This document shows positions 17,523-27,895 of a stretch of DNA of 64,000 nt, piece after piece. Source of the stretch: Streptomyces sp. NBC_01351 (GTDB lineage Bacteria; Actinomycetota; Actinomycetes; Streptomycetales; Streptomycetaceae); the NCBI RefSeq assembly GCF_036237315.1, contig NZ_CP108356.1:7445501-7509500 (forward strand). The letters run 5' to 3'. The notes under the pieces are model-generated. The model ran no database searches and had not been told where the DNA came from. It was given only the letters and a program-made list of their open reading frames with translations. Every line of letters starts with the position of its first letter. Positions within the stretch are counted from its first letter, which is position 1. The translations under genes and the position numbers were made by a program.

Positions 17523-17726
17523 CTCCCCTTTTCCCCGCGCCGTACGTCCGGCCCGGGACCCTGCCCCGTCACCTGAGGAGCATAGGCGTGAAGCTGCGCT
17601 GTCGACCCGCTTAAGAAAGTCTCGATGGACTGATCACCGTGCCGATCGGCAGATTGGTGCCGTCACCGACGCCGTCCGGGCCCGCACGCCCGTGGCGCCC
17701 CCTTCCGCATGCCTGGAGCCACCCCC

Positions 17727-18755
17727 ATGAAGGCACTCGTCAAGCACAAGGCCGAGCCCGGGCTGTGGCTCATGGACGTTCCCGAGCCCGAGTACGGCCC
17801 CGGCGACGTGCTGATCAAGGTGCTGCGCACCGGCATCTGTGGAACCGACCTGCACATCCGCGCCTGGGACGGCTGGGCGCAGGGCGCAGTCAAGACCCCG
17901 CTCGTGCTCGGTCACGAGTTCGTCGGCGAGGTCGCTGCGCTCGGCGCGGACGTCCGCGACATCGAGATCGGCGCGCTCGTCAGCGGCGAGGGCCACCTGG
18001 TCTGTGGCAAGTGCCGCAATTGCCTGGCCGGCCGCCGTCACCTGTGCCGCAGCACCATCGGGCTCGGGGTCGGCCGGGACGGCGCCTTCGCCGAGTACGT
18101 GGTCCTGCCCGCGCAGAACGTCTGGGTGCACCGCACCGCCGTGGACCTGGACGTGGCCGCGATCTTCGATCCCTTCGGCAACGCCGTGCACACGGCGCTG
18201 TCCTTCCCGCTGGTCGGCGAGGACGTGCTGATCACCGGCGCCGGCCCGATCGGGATCATGGCGGCGGCCGTGGCCCGGCACGCCGGCGCGCGCAACGTGG
18301 TCATCACCGACGTCAGCCCCGAGCGGCTGGAGATCGCCCGCAAGGCGGGCGCCACGCTCGCGGTGAACGTCGCCGAGCGCTCCATCGCCGACGCGCAGGC
18401 GCAGCTGGGCCTGCGCGAGGGCTTCGACATCGGCCTGGAGATGTCCGGCCGCGCCGAGGCGATGCGCGACATGATCGACAACATGACGCACGGCGGCCGG
18501 ATCGCCATGCTGGGCCTGCCCGCGCAGGAGTTCGCGGTGGACTGGGCGAAGGTCGTCACCTCGATGATCACCATCAAGGGCATCTACGGCCGCGAGATGT
18601 TCGAGACCTGGTACGCGATGACGGTGCTGCTGGAGGGCGGACTCGACCTCAGCCCGGTCATCACCGGCCGCTACTCGCACCGCGACTTCGAGGCCGCCTT
18701 CGACGAGGCGTCCACCGCCCGCAGCGGCAAGATCATCCTGGACTGGACGGCGTAG
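17727..18755 (+). CDS. tdh: L-threonine 3-dehydrogenase
   Basis: The 342-residue enzyme matches E. coli Tdh in length (341). Catalytic zinc ligands are Cys38 (GICGTD) and His63-Glu64 (GHEF); the structural zinc Cys residues are 93, 96, 99 and 107. The Rossmann motif is [12 protein letters not shown] (about 171-182). It oxidises L-threonine to 2-amino-3-oxobutyrate with NAD+, which the next gene product (Kbl) cleaves to glycine and acetyl-CoA. ATG 17727 gives the standard N-terminus [13 protein letters not shown]; the ATG at 17709 would add six residues. The intergenic 17523-17726 shows no clear motif. Confidence 0.95.
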   Translation: MKALVKHKAEPGLWLMDVPEPEYGPGDVLIKVLRTGICGTDLHIRAWDGWAQGAVKTPLVLGHEFVGEVAALGADVRDIEIGALVSGEGHLVCGKCRNCLAGRRHLCRSTIGLGVGRDGAFAEYVVLPAQNVWVHRTAVDLDVAAIFDPFGNAVHTALSFPLVGEDVLITGAGPIGIMAAAVARHAGARNVVITDVSPERLEIARKAGATLAVNVAERSIADAQAQLGLREGFDIGLEMSGRAEAMRDMIDNMTHGGRIAMLGLPAQEFAVDWAKVVTSMITIKGIYGREMFETWYAMTVLLEGGLDLSPVITGRYSHRDFEAAFDEASTARSGKIILDWTA

Positions 18756-18832
18756 CAGCCCTCCACCCCACCGAACCACCTCCCTCCGGCCGGGTCCCGC
18801 TACCCTCCCCCCTCCGCGGGCCCCGGCCCCCT

Positions 18833-18870
18833 GGGGGTGTCTTGCCAGCCCCCCTCGGCAGGACACCCCC
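18833..18870 (+). promoter_or_regulatory. strong hairpin between tdh and kbl
   Basis: GGGGGTGTCTTGCC (18833-18846) pairs with GGCAGGACACCCCC (18857-18870), 14 base pairs with one G-U, around a 10-base C-rich loop. It stands 34 bases before kbl. It may be an intercistronic terminator/attenuator lowering kbl relative to tdh, or an mRNA-stabilising stem. Confidence 0.55.
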
Positions 18871-18904
18871 CTCACCGCCTCCGCCGCACAAGGAGAACCG
18901 CAGA

Positions 18905-20113
<1,209 letters not shown>

Positions 20114-20152
20114 GGGACCGGGGAACCCCCCGTGTCCTGAGACAATGGTGGG

Positions 20153-21088
20153 GTGATCGACCCCCGCCGGCTGCGCATCCTGCGGGCCGTGGCGGACCAC
20201 CGTACGGTGACCGCCGCGGCCGCAGCCCTCTACCTCACCCCCTCCGCGGTCTCCCAGCAGCTCGCGGCGCTGGAACAGGAGACGGGCCACGCGCTGCTCA
20301 CCCGCAGCGGCCGGGGCGTCCGGCTCACGGCGGCCGGCGAGATCCTGCTCGGGCACGCCCACGAGGTACTGGCGCAGCTGGAGCGGGCCGAAGCCGAACT
20401 CGCCGCCTACGCGGGCGGCTCGGCGGGCGAGGTCACGGTGGCCGCCTTCGCGACGGGTATCGCGGAGGTGCTGGCCCCGGCCATCGCCCGCCTCGCGCTG
20501 GAGCACCCGGGAATCCGGCTCCGGGTGCGCGACGCGGAGGGCGACCAGAGCCTGCCGCTGCTGCTGGACGGCGAGGCCGACGTGGCCCTGGCGGTCGAGT
20601 ACCGCGGCGCGCCGGGCGCGGACGACGGGCGGCTGTCGGTGCTCCCGCTGTACGCGGAACCCTTCGACGCGGTGCTCCCCTCGGGGCATCCGCTGGCCGA
20701 CCTCCCGGCGGTGTCGCTGGCGGACCTGTCCGACTCGGACTGGGTGGGCCAGTACCCGGGCAATCCGTGCCACGACGTGACGCTGCTGGCCTGCGAACTG
20801 GCGGGCTTCCAACCCCGGTTCGTGCACTCCTCCGACGACTTCCGCGCGGTGACCGCGCTGGTGGGCGCGGGGGCGGGGGTCGCCCTGGTCCCGCGCTCCG
20901 CACTTCGCGGCATGGACCTCAAGGAGGTCCAGGTCCGCCCGGTGGCCCCGTCAGGCGGCCCCACCTCGGGCCCGGCCGCCACCCGCCGCGTCTTCGCGGC
21001 GACCCGCCGCGGGGCGGAGTCCCACCCGCTGATCGCCCCGGTCCTGGCGGCCCTGGTGAGGGAGTCGGAGCGGCTGCCGGAGCACTGA
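20153..21088 (+). CDS. LysR-family transcriptional regulator
   Basis: The 311-residue regulator has an N-terminal winged helix (about 1-60, LRILRAVADHRTVTAAAAALYLTPSAVSQQLAALEQE) and a periplasmic-binding-like effector domain (about 90-300). It begins at a GTG 39 bases after kbl on the same strand and may be co-transcribed or read through. A role in controlling tdh-kbl is plausible from position only; LysR genes usually lie divergent from their targets, so it may act elsewhere. Confidence 0.88.
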   Translation: MIDPRRLRILRAVADHRTVTAAAAALYLTPSAVSQQLAALEQETGHALLTRSGRGVRLTAAGEILLGHAHEVLAQLERAEAELAAYAGGSAGEVTVAAFATGIAEVLAPAIARLALEHPGIRLRVRDAEGDQSLPLLLDGEADVALAVEYRGAPGADDGRLSVLPLYAEPFDAVLPSGHPLADLPAVSLADLSDSDWVGQYPGNPCHDVTLLACELAGFQPRFVHSSDDFRAVTALVGAGAGVALVPRSALRGMDLKEVQVRPVAPSGGPTSGPAATRRVFAATRRGAESHPLIAPVLAALVRESERLPEH

Positions 21089-21382
21089 GGGGGCGGGGGC
21101 CTCGGGGTTGGGGCGGGGTCCCAGCTGGGTGGATCGACGCCGGACGAGGTCAGCCGCGTAGAGATCCGTGGCGGCCTATGTCCAGCCCAAGACGGGTCGC
21201 AGACGCCGTCGTCGAGGAGCACGTAGCGATTCATGGCGCCTGTCGGGGGCCGAGGTGCGTGTGCTCGCTGTTTGACGATGGCCGGCCGCCTGCCCGGCCC
21301 CGGAGACCGAGGTGGAGGGCCCGGGCTCGCGCCCGCCCCCTGCCGGAGCAGAGCCGCACATCCCTGACCACCCCGCCTGCCC
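21089..21382. other. intergenic stretch without a supported gene
   Basis: About 294 bases between the convergent LysR and DeoR genes. A minus-strand frame starting at 21234 looks coding for a dozen codons (MNRYVLLDDGVCD) but then turns into low-complexity Pro/Arg sequence. I see no convincing gene, RNA or repeat. Confidence 0.4.
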
Positions 21383-22198
21383 CTACACCCGCACCACCTC
21401 GACCCCCGCCCCCGCGAACTCCTCCGCGACCTCCGCCGACAGGCCCGTGTCCGTGACCAGGACGTCCACCGACGAGGTCGCGCAGATGCGCGCGAACGCC
21501 CGCACCCCGAGCTTGCTGGAGTCGGCCGCGATCACGACCCGGCGGGCCCGTTCGCACAGCAGGCGGTTGATGGACGCCTCGTCCTCGTGGCGGGTCGCCG
21601 CGCCGTCCGCCGGGTCGAAGCCGTCCACGCCGACCACGGCGGTGTCCACGGCGAGTTGGCCCAGCACCTGTTCGGCGAGGGGGCCCGTGAGCTCGTACGA
21701 CTGGGGGCGGGCGACACCCCCCGTCAGCACGATCTTGAACTGCGGGCGGATCACCAGCTCGCCCGCGATGTTGAGGGCGTTGGTGACCACGGTCAGCGCC
21801 GGCGAGCCCGTAGCCAGGTCCGGGCGTCCCGCCAGGGCGCGGGCCACCTCGGTGGTCGTGGTGCCGCCGGTCAGGCCGATCACCTCGCCCGGGGTGATCA
21901 GGGCCGCCACCGCCTCGCTGATCCGCTGCTTCTCGGCCGCGCGCCGCGACGTGCGGTAGCGCAGGGGGAGTTCGTACGAGACCCCGTGCAGCACCGCCCC
22001 GCCGCGCGTGCGGACCAGCAGCTGCTGCTCGGCGAGCTGGTCGAGGTCACGGCGGATGGTCGCGGCGGACACGCCCAGCGCCTCCGCCGCCGGCTCCACT
22101 TCCAGCTCCCCCCGCTCCACGAGCAGGTCCAGCAGCGTCTGCCAGCGCTCCTTGCGGGTCATCGCCGCCCCCTTGGGTATTCCGCCGTTCTCCGACAT
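21383..22198 (-). CDS. DeoR-family transcriptional repressor
   Basis: The 271-residue protein has the DeoR helix-turn-helix (about 14-70; ALGVSAATIRRDLDQLAEQ) and the C-terminal sugar-phosphate sensor domain with GLTGGTTTTEVAR and VVGVDGFDP. It is divergent from the SIS-domain and aldolase genes, so it probably represses that aminosugar or hexitol operon until a sugar phosphate binds. CGGAG precedes ATG 22198. Two TTGGCCT copies ten bases apart sit directly upstream. Confidence 0.9.
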   Translation of the reverse strand: MSENGGIPKGAAMTRKERWQTLLDLLVERGELEVEPAAEALGVSAATIRRDLDQLAEQQLLVRTRGGAVLHGVSYELPLRYRTSRRAAEKQRISEAVAALITPGEVIGLTGGTTTTEVARALAGRPDLATGSPALTVVTNALNIAGELVIRPQFKIVLTGGVARPQSYELTGPLAEQVLGQLAVDTAVVGVDGFDPADGAATRHEDEASINRLLCERARRVVIAADSSKLGVRAFARICATSSVDVLVTDTGLSAEVAEEFAGAGVEVVRV

Positions 22199-22206
22199 GT
22201 TCTCCG

Positions 22207-22223
22207 TTGGCCTCCATTGGCCT
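22207..22223. promoter_or_regulatory. phased TTGGCCT direct repeats
   Basis: TTGGCCT occurs at 22207-22213 and 22217-22223, exactly one helical turn apart, just upstream of the DeoR start and in its divergent promoter region. They could be regulator half-sites. On the other side a promoter-like TTGAAG (22264) with GATACC about 16 bases later faces the SIS gene. Confidence 0.35.
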
Positions 22224-22349
22224 ACACGCCGACCCTAACTCAGGCGATCATTCCCCACGATGCTTGAAGTTGCGTGAAAACCCCCGATACCTTGCAGGAA
22301 CAAGCAGGAACGTCCAGGAGCACGCACCCACCCAGCGCCAGGGAGCCCC

Positions 22350-23252
22350 ATGAGTCACGTAGCGTACGAATTGAGCACTCAGCCCGAATGCTGGGAACGG
22401 GCCGCCGAACTGGCCCCGGCGCGGCGGGCCGTGCTGCCCCGGCCCGCCGACCGTATCGCGATCGTCGGGTGCGGGACCTCGTACTACATGGCCCAGGCGG
22501 CGGCCGTGTTGCGCGAGGAGGCCGGGCAGGGGGAGACCGACGCCTTCCCCGCCTCGGAGTTCCCGCGCCACCGCCGCTACGACCGGGTGATCGCCCTCAC
22601 CCGGTCCGGCACCACCACCGAGGTACTGGACCTCCTCGCCGGCCTGCGGGAGGCGGGCGTGCCCACGACCGCCGTCATCGGTGACCCGGCCACCCCCGTG
22701 ACGACGCTCGCCGACGAGGCCGTCGTCCTCGACTTCGCCGACGAGCAGTCCGTCGTACAGACCCGCTTCGCGACCACCGCCCTCACCCTCCTGCGCGCCC
22801 ACCTCGGCCTGCACACCGCCACCGTGGTCGCCGACGCCCGCACCGCCCTCGCCGAGCCGCTCCCCGCCGAGCTGGAGAGCCGGGGGCAGTTCACCTTCCT
22901 CGGCCGGGGCTGGAGCGTCGGACTCGCCCACGAGGCCGCGCTGAAGATGCGCGAGGCCTCCCTGTCCTGGGCCGAGTCCTACCCGGCGATGGAGTACCGG
23001 CACGGGCCGATCAGCATCTCCGGGCCGGGCACGGTCACCTGGTCGCTCGACGCGGCCCCCGACGGGCTCGCCGAACAGGTCCGCGCCACCGGCTCCCAGT
23101 GGGTGGCCGGGCGGCTCGACCCGCTCGCCGAACTGGTCCGCGTACACCGCCTCGCCCTCGCCGTCGCCGCGCACCAGCACCTCGACCCGGACGCGCCGCG
23201 CCACCTCACCCGCTCGGTGATCCTCGCCGCCGGCGAGGAGGCGGTCCGATGA
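22350..23252 (+). CDS. SIS-domain sugar isomerase/deaminase (AgaS-like)
   Basis: The 300-residue protein has two SIS domains, with IAIVGCGTSYYMAQAAA and LTRSGTTTEVLDLL in the first and GRGWSVGLAHEAALKMREAS followed by AMEYRHGP in the second. That layout is shared by the isomerase half of GlmS, AgaS (galactosamine-6-phosphate deaminase/isomerase) and FrlB. There is no glutaminase domain, so it should act on an aminosugar 6-phosphate or fructosamine phosphate. It overlaps the downstream aldolase gene by four bases, so the product is probably a ketose phosphate passed to that pathway. Confidence 0.88.
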   Translation: MSHVAYELSTQPECWERAAELAPARRAVLPRPADRIAIVGCGTSYYMAQAAAVLREEAGQGETDAFPASEFPRHRRYDRVIALTRSGTTTEVLDLLAGLREAGVPTTAVIGDPATPVTTLADEAVVLDFADEQSVVQTRFATTALTLLRAHLGLHTATVVADARTALAEPLPAELESRGQFTFLGRGWSVGLAHEAALKMREASLSWAESYPAMEYRHGPISISGPGTVTWSLDAAPDGLAEQVRATGSQWVAGRLDPLAELVRVHRLALAVAAHQHLDPDAPRHLTRSVILAAGEEAVR

Positions 23253-24085
23253 GCCTCGTCCCCGCCGGTTCCCTTGTCCTGGACGCGGCCCGCGCGGGCC
23301 GCGCCGTCGCCGCCTTCAACATCATCACGCTGGAGCACGCCGAGGCCGTCGTCGCCGGGGCCGAGGCGGCCGGGCTGCCGGTCATCCTCCAACTGAGCGA
23401 GAACGCCGTGAAGTTCCGCGGCGGGCAGCTGCTCCCCATCTCCCGGGCCGCCGCCGCCTGCGCGGAGGCCGCCGGAGTCCCCGTCGGCCTGCACCTGGAC
23501 CACGTCAAGAGCTCCGAACTGCTCCGCCAGGCCTGCGACGCGGGCTACAGCTCGGTGATGTACGACGCCGCGCAGCTCCCGTACGCCGAGAACCTGGAGG
23601 CGACCCGCTCCGCCGCCGACTGGGCGCACGCCAACGGGCTGTGGATCGAAGCCGAGTTGGGCGAGGTCGGCGGCAAGAACGGCGCCGCCCCGCTGGACCC
23701 GCACGCGCCCGGCGCCCGTACGGACCCCGACGAGGCCCGGCGGTTCGTGGCCGACTCCGGGGTCGACGCGCTCGCCGTCGCCATCGGCAGCAGCCACGCC
23801 ATGACCACCCGGACCGCGGCCCTGGACCACGTGCTGCTCGCCCGGCTGGCGAAGGGCGTGGACGTACCGCTCGTCCTGCACGGCTCCTCGGGGCTGCCGG
23901 ACACCGAACTCGCGGCCGCCGTCGCGGGCGGCATCCGCAAGGTCAACATCGGCACCGCGCTGAACGTGGCGATGACCGAGGCCATCCGCACCCACCTGAC
24001 CCCGGCGGACCCCCGGCCCTACCTGACGGCCGCCCGTACGGCGATGACGGCGACGGCCGCGGCTATGATCAGCGCCCTGAACTGA
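23249..24085 (+). CDS. class II fructose/tagatose-bisphosphate aldolase
   Basis: The 278-residue enzyme has the class II aldolase features: LHLDHVKS (catalytic Asp and zinc His), EAELGEVGGKNG, ALAVAIGSSHAM (zinc His), LVLHGSSGLPD (zinc His) and VNIGTALNVAMTEA (phosphate binding). It cleaves a ketose 1,6-bisphosphate to dihydroxyacetone phosphate and an aldehyde. Next to an AgaS-like isomerase the substrate is likely tagatose- or a related bisphosphate. No sugar-1-phosphate kinase is present in this operon, so that step must come from elsewhere. ATG 23249 overlaps the SIS stop codon. Confidence 0.9.
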   Translation: MSLVPAGSLVLDAARAGRAVAAFNIITLEHAEAVVAGAEAAGLPVILQLSENAVKFRGGQLLPISRAAAACAEAAGVPVGLHLDHVKSSELLRQACDAGYSSVMYDAAQLPYAENLEATRSAADWAHANGLWIEAELGEVGGKNGAAPLDPHAPGARTDPDEARRFVADSGVDALAVAIGSSHAMTTRTAALDHVLLARLAKGVDVPLVLHGSSGLPDTELAAAVAGGIRKVNIGTALNVAMTEAIRTHLTPADPRPYLTAARTAMTATAAAMISALN

Positions 24086-24106
24086 CCGGTACCGGGGGGG
24101 GGCATC

Positions 24107-24646
24107 GTGGACGCGCAGCGGGGACGCACGAACAGGCGGAGCTTCCTGCTGACGGCCGGCCTCCCGCTGCTGGCCGTGGGCGGCGGCATGACGTACCTCC
24201 TGTGGCCGGAGTCAGACCCGGGCCGGGAGCCGGACTGGCGCCGGGTCCGTACCGACCTGGAGCCGCTGAACAAGGGGTTCGGGGCGTACCTGGGCGAGCT
24301 GACCGACGCGCACTGGCTGGGCTACGACGTCGACGAGGCCAAGTACGGTGACCGGAGCATCCCGAGCCCGGACTCCAGGATCCGCCTGGTCGGTGTCGCC
24401 CACCTAGCTCCCGGCGGGGCGGCCTCGGTCGTGGGCACACCCGGCCGCACCTTCGCGGCCGCCGTGCCGTCGGAGCCGCCCACGCCGCTGGCGCCGTACC
24501 TGCCCGCCGACCAGGCCTGGCAGCGCAGCCCGGAGTTCGACGCACAGGCGAACAGCGAGACCTCGGGCGGGTACCAGTCGGGCGAGTACCTCATCGACGT
24601 CAGGCGCGATCTCGTCTACTTCGACGTGCTCTACTTCACCACCTGA
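24107..24646 (+). CDS. secreted hypothetical protein, Tat-type signal
   Basis: The 179-residue protein begins with a twin-arginine signal (TNRRSFLLTAGLPLLAVGGG), followed by a soluble domain of about 150 residues. There is no lipobox Cys. I do not recognise the family; the mature part has many acidic and aromatic residues (DAHWLGYDVDEAKYGD, LVYFDVLYFTT). GTG 24107 follows a G-run 21 bases after the aldolase gene, so it may be the third gene of that operon, but nothing links it functionally. Confidence 0.65.
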   Translation: MDAQRGRTNRRSFLLTAGLPLLAVGGGMTYLLWPESDPGREPDWRRVRTDLEPLNKGFGAYLGELTDAHWLGYDVDEAKYGDRSIPSPDSRIRLVGVAHLAPGGAASVVGTPGRTFAAAVPSEPPTPLAPYLPADQAWQRSPEFDAQANSETSGGYQSGEYLIDVRRDLVYFDVLYFTT

Positions 24647-24706
24647 GTTCCCACTCAGCGGGAGTACGCCCACCGGGCCGTTGAAGGTACGCCGCGGACC
24701 GTGTTT

Positions 24707-24739
24707 CGTCGTACGGCAGACGTGCCGAGCCGTACGACG
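24707..24739 (+). promoter_or_regulatory. 33-bp operator-like dyad
   Basis: CGTCGTACGGC (24707-24717) and GCCGTACGACG (24729-24739) are perfect 11-base arms with an 11-base spacer, ending 16 bases before the truncated luciferase-like gene. It looks like a repressor site that once controlled that gene and has outlived it. Confidence 0.5.
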
Positions 24740-24755
24740 GAAGGGCCCACCGCCG

Positions 24756-24974
24756 ATGCCGCAGCCCCATCTCCCCACCCGCTTCGGGGTGTTCCTCGCC
24801 CCCTACCACCGGCCCGACCGCGACCCCGCGCTCCAGCTGCGCCGCGACCTCGACCTCGTCGGCGCACTCGACCGGCTCGGGTACGAGGAGGTGTGGGCGG
24901 GGGAGCACCACTCCGCAGGGTACGAGATCATCGCCTCGCCCGAGCTGTTCCTCGCGGCGGCGGCCGAGCGGACC
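24756..24974 (+). pseudogene. luciferase-like (LLM) monooxygenase, 5' remnant
   Basis: The first 73 codons, through LFLAAAAERT, encode the typical N-terminus of bacterial luciferase-like flavin monooxygenases (RFGVFLAPYHRP, YEEVWAGEHHSAGYE). After that, homology stops: the expected continuation (R-I-R-LGTGV) is replaced by unrelated sequence leading into the tnpB element. A full protein would have about 350 residues. The GGAAGG ribosome site and upstream dyad are intact. Sequence 24975-25107 between here and tnpB is of unclear origin. Confidence 0.7.
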
Positions 24975-25107
24975 GGTCCGGTGGCCCGCTGCGTCGAGCT
25001 TGCCGGGGCCGGTGCGCGACCCATGCTGGTCGTCAACTGCGTCGGTGTCCCCGGCATGTCCAGTGGTCGGCATCTGCATGGACGTGACCATCCCGGATGT
25101 GCCTCAC

Positions 25108-26806
25108 CTACCGTTGCTGTGCGAGTTGGCCGGTGTTGGCCGATTCGCCGTGAACCGGGCGGGACGCTGGGCGTCTGGCTCCGGGTGTCTCCCGAACGGT
25201 CTTGGAGACGGGGAACGGCGCAAGCTGGTCGCTTCGGTCCCGGCAGGTCTTGCCACCCTGGTGGGATGTGCCTGTGGTCCTTGGCGGGCTTGTGGTCCCG
25301 CGTGCCCTGGGTCGGGGGACGGTCTGGCCGGTAGCTCTCCGCACCACGATCCTCTGGTCGTGTGCGGTCACACCTGGCCGACGCCGTAGCCCGTGTCCGA
25401 GGGCGCGCCTGCCGATCGCCACCGAGGCCGCATGGTGGCCGGTGACGAGCGTGGTCTTCGATTGCTGTTGGAGGGGAGTCTGCCAGTGCTGGCCGCCCCA
25501 GCGGGAGGTATAGGCGGGGTCGACCGCGACGACGACGAGCCCGGCGTGGTGGGCCATGCCTCGCAGGCGTTCCCGGAACCGCGCGGTGGGTAGTGCCGCG
25601 ACGGTGCGGCGGAACGCCTTCCCGCGTTTGCCGCGTCCCATGGTTTCCCGGCCGGTGGCGCGGGCGTCGTCGAAGCCGAGGTTCTCGATCGCGAGACCAG
25701 TGCAGCCGTTCACCTTTGCGAGGCCGATCATTTCGGTGATCGCGGCCCGCAGCCGCCCGTCGCGTTGGGATGCGGGTCCGGTCAGGTTGGTGGGCACCGT
25801 GAACGGTTCACCGACGGTTGCCGTGTGGGTCCACGACGCAGGCCGCGAGGTGGCCGGCGTTGAGGTCCACGGCCAGCAGCCGGGCGCCGGTCGCGGCCAG
25901 CTCGACCGGGGTGGGCAGCACCCTCTTCGGGCTGGACCAGGAGGCGTCGAGGTACCAACGGCCGCGTTCGGGGTCGTGGGTGATGTCGTAGCGGACGGCT
26001 TGGTTGGCGGTGACCCGGTCGAGCCACTCCTCCCCGCGGTGGTTGAACGTGACCGTGCAGGCGAGCCGGTAGCGACCGCGCGGTGCGTTGGCCAGGTGCC
26101 GCAATGGCGCGGGCAGGACGATCGTGACGGTGCCGTCGCCTGGGTCCACGGTGATCGTGTAGTTGCCGTGCGGTGCGCCGGACTCGCCGTCGGCGGTCAG
26201 GAACATGCGGGCCGCTTCCCACCGGTCCCGCCACTCGGCTTCGGTGATCCCTGCGTCAGCGAGGTTGTGCCGGGTCTTGGCCAGTCGGCGGCCGCCTACA
26301 ACGATCGCCGGATGCCCGGCCTGGATACGCGCCTCCGCCTCGGCCAGACGGGCCGTGAGTACCTGCAACCGGTACTGCTTCTGTGCGCGCTCGGCCCGGT
26401 CCGGGTATCCGCGGACACCGCCCACGCGTTGCCCGCACGGCACCGCCACACGCTTGCGGATCTTCGTGATGGCCCGGCGCAAGGAGGCCCGATCATCGAA
26501 CAGGCAGCGTAGGCTCAGCTGGTACTGGTCCTCACTGGCCCGAGTGATCGCACCCGCCCACCGCGACGACGACACCTTCGTCAGCGCCCGCTTACGCTCG
26601 GCCCGCCGATTGTCCTTGACCGACACCCGGCCGATCCGGACACGCTCCGCCAGATCCACACGGGCGTGATGACCGAGATGCTCACCGAGGACCGTCAGGA
26701 GGTGTTCGTCCGCCGAACTCAGACGCAGCCGACCACGGATGCGCACACCGGCAGGGGCTGCGACCGTGAACGGAGCGACCAGCGAACGCAGTTCGCGTCG
26801 CCCCAT
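25108..26806 (-). mobile_element. tnpB: tnpB (IS200/IS605-type RNA-guided nuclease family), frameshifted
   Basis: Two frames together encode a full TnpB-related protein. The first (start ATG 26806, to about 25810) runs from MGRRELRSLVAPFTVA through the RuvC-I motif AVDLNAGHLAACVVDPHGN. The second (about 25809 to 25108) carries RuvC-II LAIENLGF and RuvC-III VDPAYTSRWGGQHW. They are out of register by one base at about 25808; restoring it joins GN to GEPFTVPTNLTG as expected. The three acidic RuvC residues are present; no zinc finger is seen, as in many actinobacterial members. No tnpA is present. A sequencing error at the junction would make the gene intact. Confidence 0.75.
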
Positions 26807-26970
26807 CTTCCGCGCACCGCGTGCGATCAGCCGCCTCCTCTCCACTAGCCACAGCGGACAAAGCCACCCCCACAGGGAACAGCCCAGCAGGAACACACAC
26901 CCTGAAACGCCACACCGTTCACCCAAACGTGGCATCCGACGGCCAGCAATGGCCCATAGTCAAATCAACA

Positions 26971-27168
26971 GCTGTCAACCCGCCGCAGGAATTCGGCGCG
27001 ACGCTGGCCCGGCTCGCGGACGGGCGCATCGACCCGGCAGCCCTGGTCACCGGCGAGGCCGGCTTCGGCGGCCTCGACGCGGCCTTCGCCTCGCTGCGCC
27101 GTCCGCAGGAACACATCAAGGTGCTGATCAGGCCGGGACTTTCGGGTACCGGGATCAACGCGGTGTGA
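26971..27168 (+). pseudogene. zinc-type alcohol dehydrogenase, 3' remnant
   Basis: The last about 65 codons of a medium-chain dehydrogenase remain: EFGATLARLADGRIDP, then VTGEAGFGGLDAAFASL and EHIKVLIRPG, the classic C-terminal pattern, ending in TGA at 27166-27168. Everything upstream is replaced by the tnpB element. It is a different gene from the luciferase-like remnant on the other side, so DNA was lost when, before or after the element inserted. It overlaps the end of the next minus-strand gene by 14 bases. Confidence 0.7.
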
Positions 27169-27895
27169 GCCGGGCCTGGTGGCATTGGATCCCCTGCCAC
27201 TCGGCCCGGTCGGGGCGTGCGCCCCGGGCGAGGGTCCGGGTGCCCTCGGCGACCGTGAGGGTGTTCTCGGTGGACAGGCAGAGGGCGACGAACCAGGTGG
27301 TCCGGGCCTCCTCGACGGTCTCGTCGTAGTACCAGTCGGCGGTGACGTCCCCGCCCCCGCCCCCGCCCCCGGAGCGGCCGGACAGGAAGGGCCGCTGCAG
27401 GAAATCCTGTACGGGGAGGGGGAAATGGCCGATCACTCCCTGTGCCCCGGCAACCAGGTCGAGCCGCAGCACCGGAGCCCCCGGCACACCGGGAGCGGCC
27501 GCCCGCCCGTCCGGCGACGGCCCCCCGTCGAAGGACCGGCTGCGCAGCGAGCCCGGTTCCACCCGGACCCGCTGCCCCCGGAACTCCGGTGCCCCGTCAC
27601 GCGGTTCCTGCCGGAGGCGGCACAGGCCGCGGTCGCCGACCACCAGCGCGGCGGGCCGTCCGTGGCCATCCGGTCCGGCCCACCAGGTCAGGGTCCGGCC
27701 GGCCTTCTCCAGCAGCCGGGCCCGCGCGTCCCCGGGCAGCAGCTCCCAGTACTGGTGGCGGGCCGGGATCTCGCTGTCGACGGGCAGGGCGCCCGGCTCG
27801 TGGATCTGGGTCACCGCCAGGTCGTACTCGGAGCGGGGTCCTCCGCGCCCCTTGCGTCCCTCGAGCCCTTCGCGGCGCCGCGCGTTGTGGTCCAC
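27155..27895 (-). CDS. hypothetical protein
   Basis: The 246-residue product is a conserved-looking soluble protein that I do not recognise. It contains a Gly-run (SGGGGGGGDVTADWYYDET) in a likely linker and ends in a region rich in Thr and Arg. I chose GTG 27895 (VDHNARRREGLEG) because GGGGGAC lies at the right distance; ATG 27955 has no ribosome site. No signal peptide or membrane span. A minus-strand single gene or last gene after the DinB-like gene (95 bases). Confidence 0.45.
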   Translation of the reverse strand: MDHNARRREGLEGRKGRGGPRSEYDLAVTQIHEPGALPVDSEIPARHQYWELLPGDARARLLEKAGRTLTWWAGPDGHGRPAALVVGDRGLCRLRQEPRDGAPEFRGQRVRVEPGSLRSRSFDGGPSPDGRAAAPGVPGAPVLRLDLVAGAQGVIGHFPLPVQDFLQRPFLSGRSGGGGGGGDVTADWYYDETVEEARTTWFVALCLSTENTLTVAEGTRTLARGARPDRAEWQGIQCHQARLTPR

